Source: Paenibacillus sp. LHD-117
GTDB lineage: Bacteria; Bacillota; Bacilli; Paenibacillales; Paenibacillaceae
Reading direction: 5' to 3'
Length of the DNA: 64,000 nucleotides
Assembly: GCF_030929555.1 (NCBI RefSeq)
Contig: NZ_JAVFVT010000022.1
Coordinates: 1 to 64,000 of the forward strand
Part shown: in pieces, positions 63,449 through 64,000 of the stretch
Position numbering within the stretch: position 1 is the first letter of the stretch
Layout: every line of letters begins with the position of its first letter
Made by a program: the position numbers and the translations under genes
The notes under the pieces: model-generated
What the model was told of the DNA's origin: nothing
Databases searched by the model: none
What the model saw: only the letters and a program-made list of their open reading frames with translations

Positions 63449-64000
63449 TTATTCCCACCGCGTCAAAATAACCGGGCCGTCCTTCGTAATGGCGACCGTA
63501 TGCTCGAACTGTGCCGACCAGGCGCCGTCGACGGTTCTGGCCGCCCATCCGTTGCGGGCGACGAACACATCCGGCCGTCCGGACGTAATAATCGGCTCGA
63601 TCGTGATAACCATCCCTTCCTCCAGCCGGACGCCCTGTCCCGGCGGTCCTTGATGCTCCACCTCGGGAAATTCGTGAATGCTGCGGCCGATGCCGTGCCC
63701 GACGAACATCGGAACGACCTTGCAGCCCTCGCGTTCCGCCCGAGTTTGCACCGCATGGCCGATGTCGCCAATATAATTGCCGGGAAGCGCTTGCTTAATG
63801 CCGTCCATCATCGCTTGTTTCGCCACGCGAAGCAGCCGCTCGGTAGCGGCTGTCGATTTGCCGACGATATAAGTCCAAGCGGAATCGGCTTTCCAGCCGT
63901 TCAGGTCAGCCACCATATCTATGGTTACGATATCGCCGGATTCAAGCGGTTCCGTATCGGGGAATCCGTGGCATACGACATCGTTAACGGAAGCGCAAGT
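63449..64000 (-). CDS. map: Methionine aminopeptidase type I, 5' end outside the window
   Basis: About 184 C-terminal residues are visible; the frame is open to the right edge. It removes the initiator Met from nascent proteins. Expected blocks are seen: CASVNDVVCHGFPDT near the edge, the metal-ligand region DLNGWKADSAWTY, HGIGRSIHEFPEVEH with the conserved His, EEGMVITIEPI with a Glu ligand, and SAQFEHTVAIT with the last Glu ligand. In the first metal region the usual D-x11-D pair appears as IDMVADLNGWKADSAW, so the ligands are kept. The gene is followed by a terminator. It may be a second copy of map outside the ribosomal-protein operon. Confidence 0.92.
   Translation of the reverse strand, partial: TCASVNDVVCHGFPDTEPLESGDIVTIDMVADLNGWKADSAWTYIVGKSTAATERLLRVAKQAMMDGIKQALPGNYIGDIGHAVQTRAEREGCKVVPMFVGHGIGRSIHEFPEVEHQGPPGQGVRLEEGMVITIEPIITSGRPDVFVARNGWAARTVDGAWSAQFEHTVAITKDGPVILTRWE

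Noticed and set aside
1..64000. tRNA, rRNA, insertion sequences, prophage or CRISPR-Cas genes
   Set aside because: None was recognised on either strand; no transposase, integrase, cas or phage structural motif appeared among the open frames.

Overview
The window looks like chromosome of a Gram-positive, endospore-former-type bacterium of the Paenibacillaceae (Paenibacillus/Cohnella-like). Supporting signs are mid-range G+C, strong GGAGG-type ribosome binding sites with frequent GTG/TTG starts, T-box, preQ1 and c-di-GMP riboswitches, many small ABC exporters, many VOC and GyrI-like small-molecule-binding proteins, and an RHS/YD-repeat protein with an Asn-Gly-rich linker. The genus is inferred from gene style only. 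No rRNA, tRNA, transposase, integrase or CRISPR array was seen.

Layout. 1-6.6 kb: 5' part of a huge secreted RHS/YD-repeat protein (minus strand, running off the left edge) behind a class I c-di-GMP riboswitch and an intrinsic terminator. 6.7-10.7 kb: DUF2252 protein, MFS exporter and a beta-helix protein. 10.9-13.5 kb: three-gene ABC-2 exporter operon. 13.5-16.4 kb: an ECF-like sigma factor with a long papain-like (BtrH-like) C-terminal domain, coupled to a substrate-binding protein that lacks a signal peptide. This is the most unusual unit in the window. 16.6-19.3 kb: an APH-GNAT fusion and a membrane metallophosphoesterase. 19.3-21.7 kb: decaying AraC/GyrI/VOC genes. 21.9-25.7 kb: a large membrane-anchored unknown protein, rsgA and a 23-residue peptide gene. 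25.8-28.6 kb: PadR, pentapeptide-repeat protein and a DrrAB-like ABC exporter. 28.8-30.3 kb: a second sigma factor with a C-terminal sensor-like domain (VOC), followed by a stand-alone VOC protein. 30.4-33.5 kb: two poorly known proteins flanking what looks like a relic of a holin-like type I toxin-antitoxin locus. 33.7-34.9 kb: T-box-controlled trpS. 35.3-41.8 kb: surface-glycan-type operon with a dehydrogenase, an epimerase and four tandem near-identical glycosyltransferases. 42-51.8 kb: flavin reductase, GNAT, a frameshifted ABC exporter, a 2-hydroxyacid dehydrogenase and a heterodimeric ABC exporter. 52-56 kb: MerR/GyrI regulator with its own MerR-type promoter, preQ1-controlled queuosine-precursor transporter and Ktr potassium uptake. 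56-64 kb: frameshifted MerR with a two-domain VOC protein, a glutamine-amidotransferase-like protein, sulfurtransferase, ABC-F ATPase, a membrane-tethered molybdopterin oxidoreductase and the 3' part of a methionine aminopeptidase gene.

How the genes work together. The dominant theme is small-molecule sensing and efflux. Regulators fused to ligand-binding folds (sigma-BtrH, sigma-VOC, AraC-GyrI, MerR-GyrI) sit close to exporters, and two of them sit beside a separate binding protein. At least five genes are interrupted by frameshifts, so either this is a decaying accessory region or the assembly has indel errors. Several unrelated minus-strand genes end in nearly the same terminator hairpin, which suggests a dispersed terminator-like repeat.
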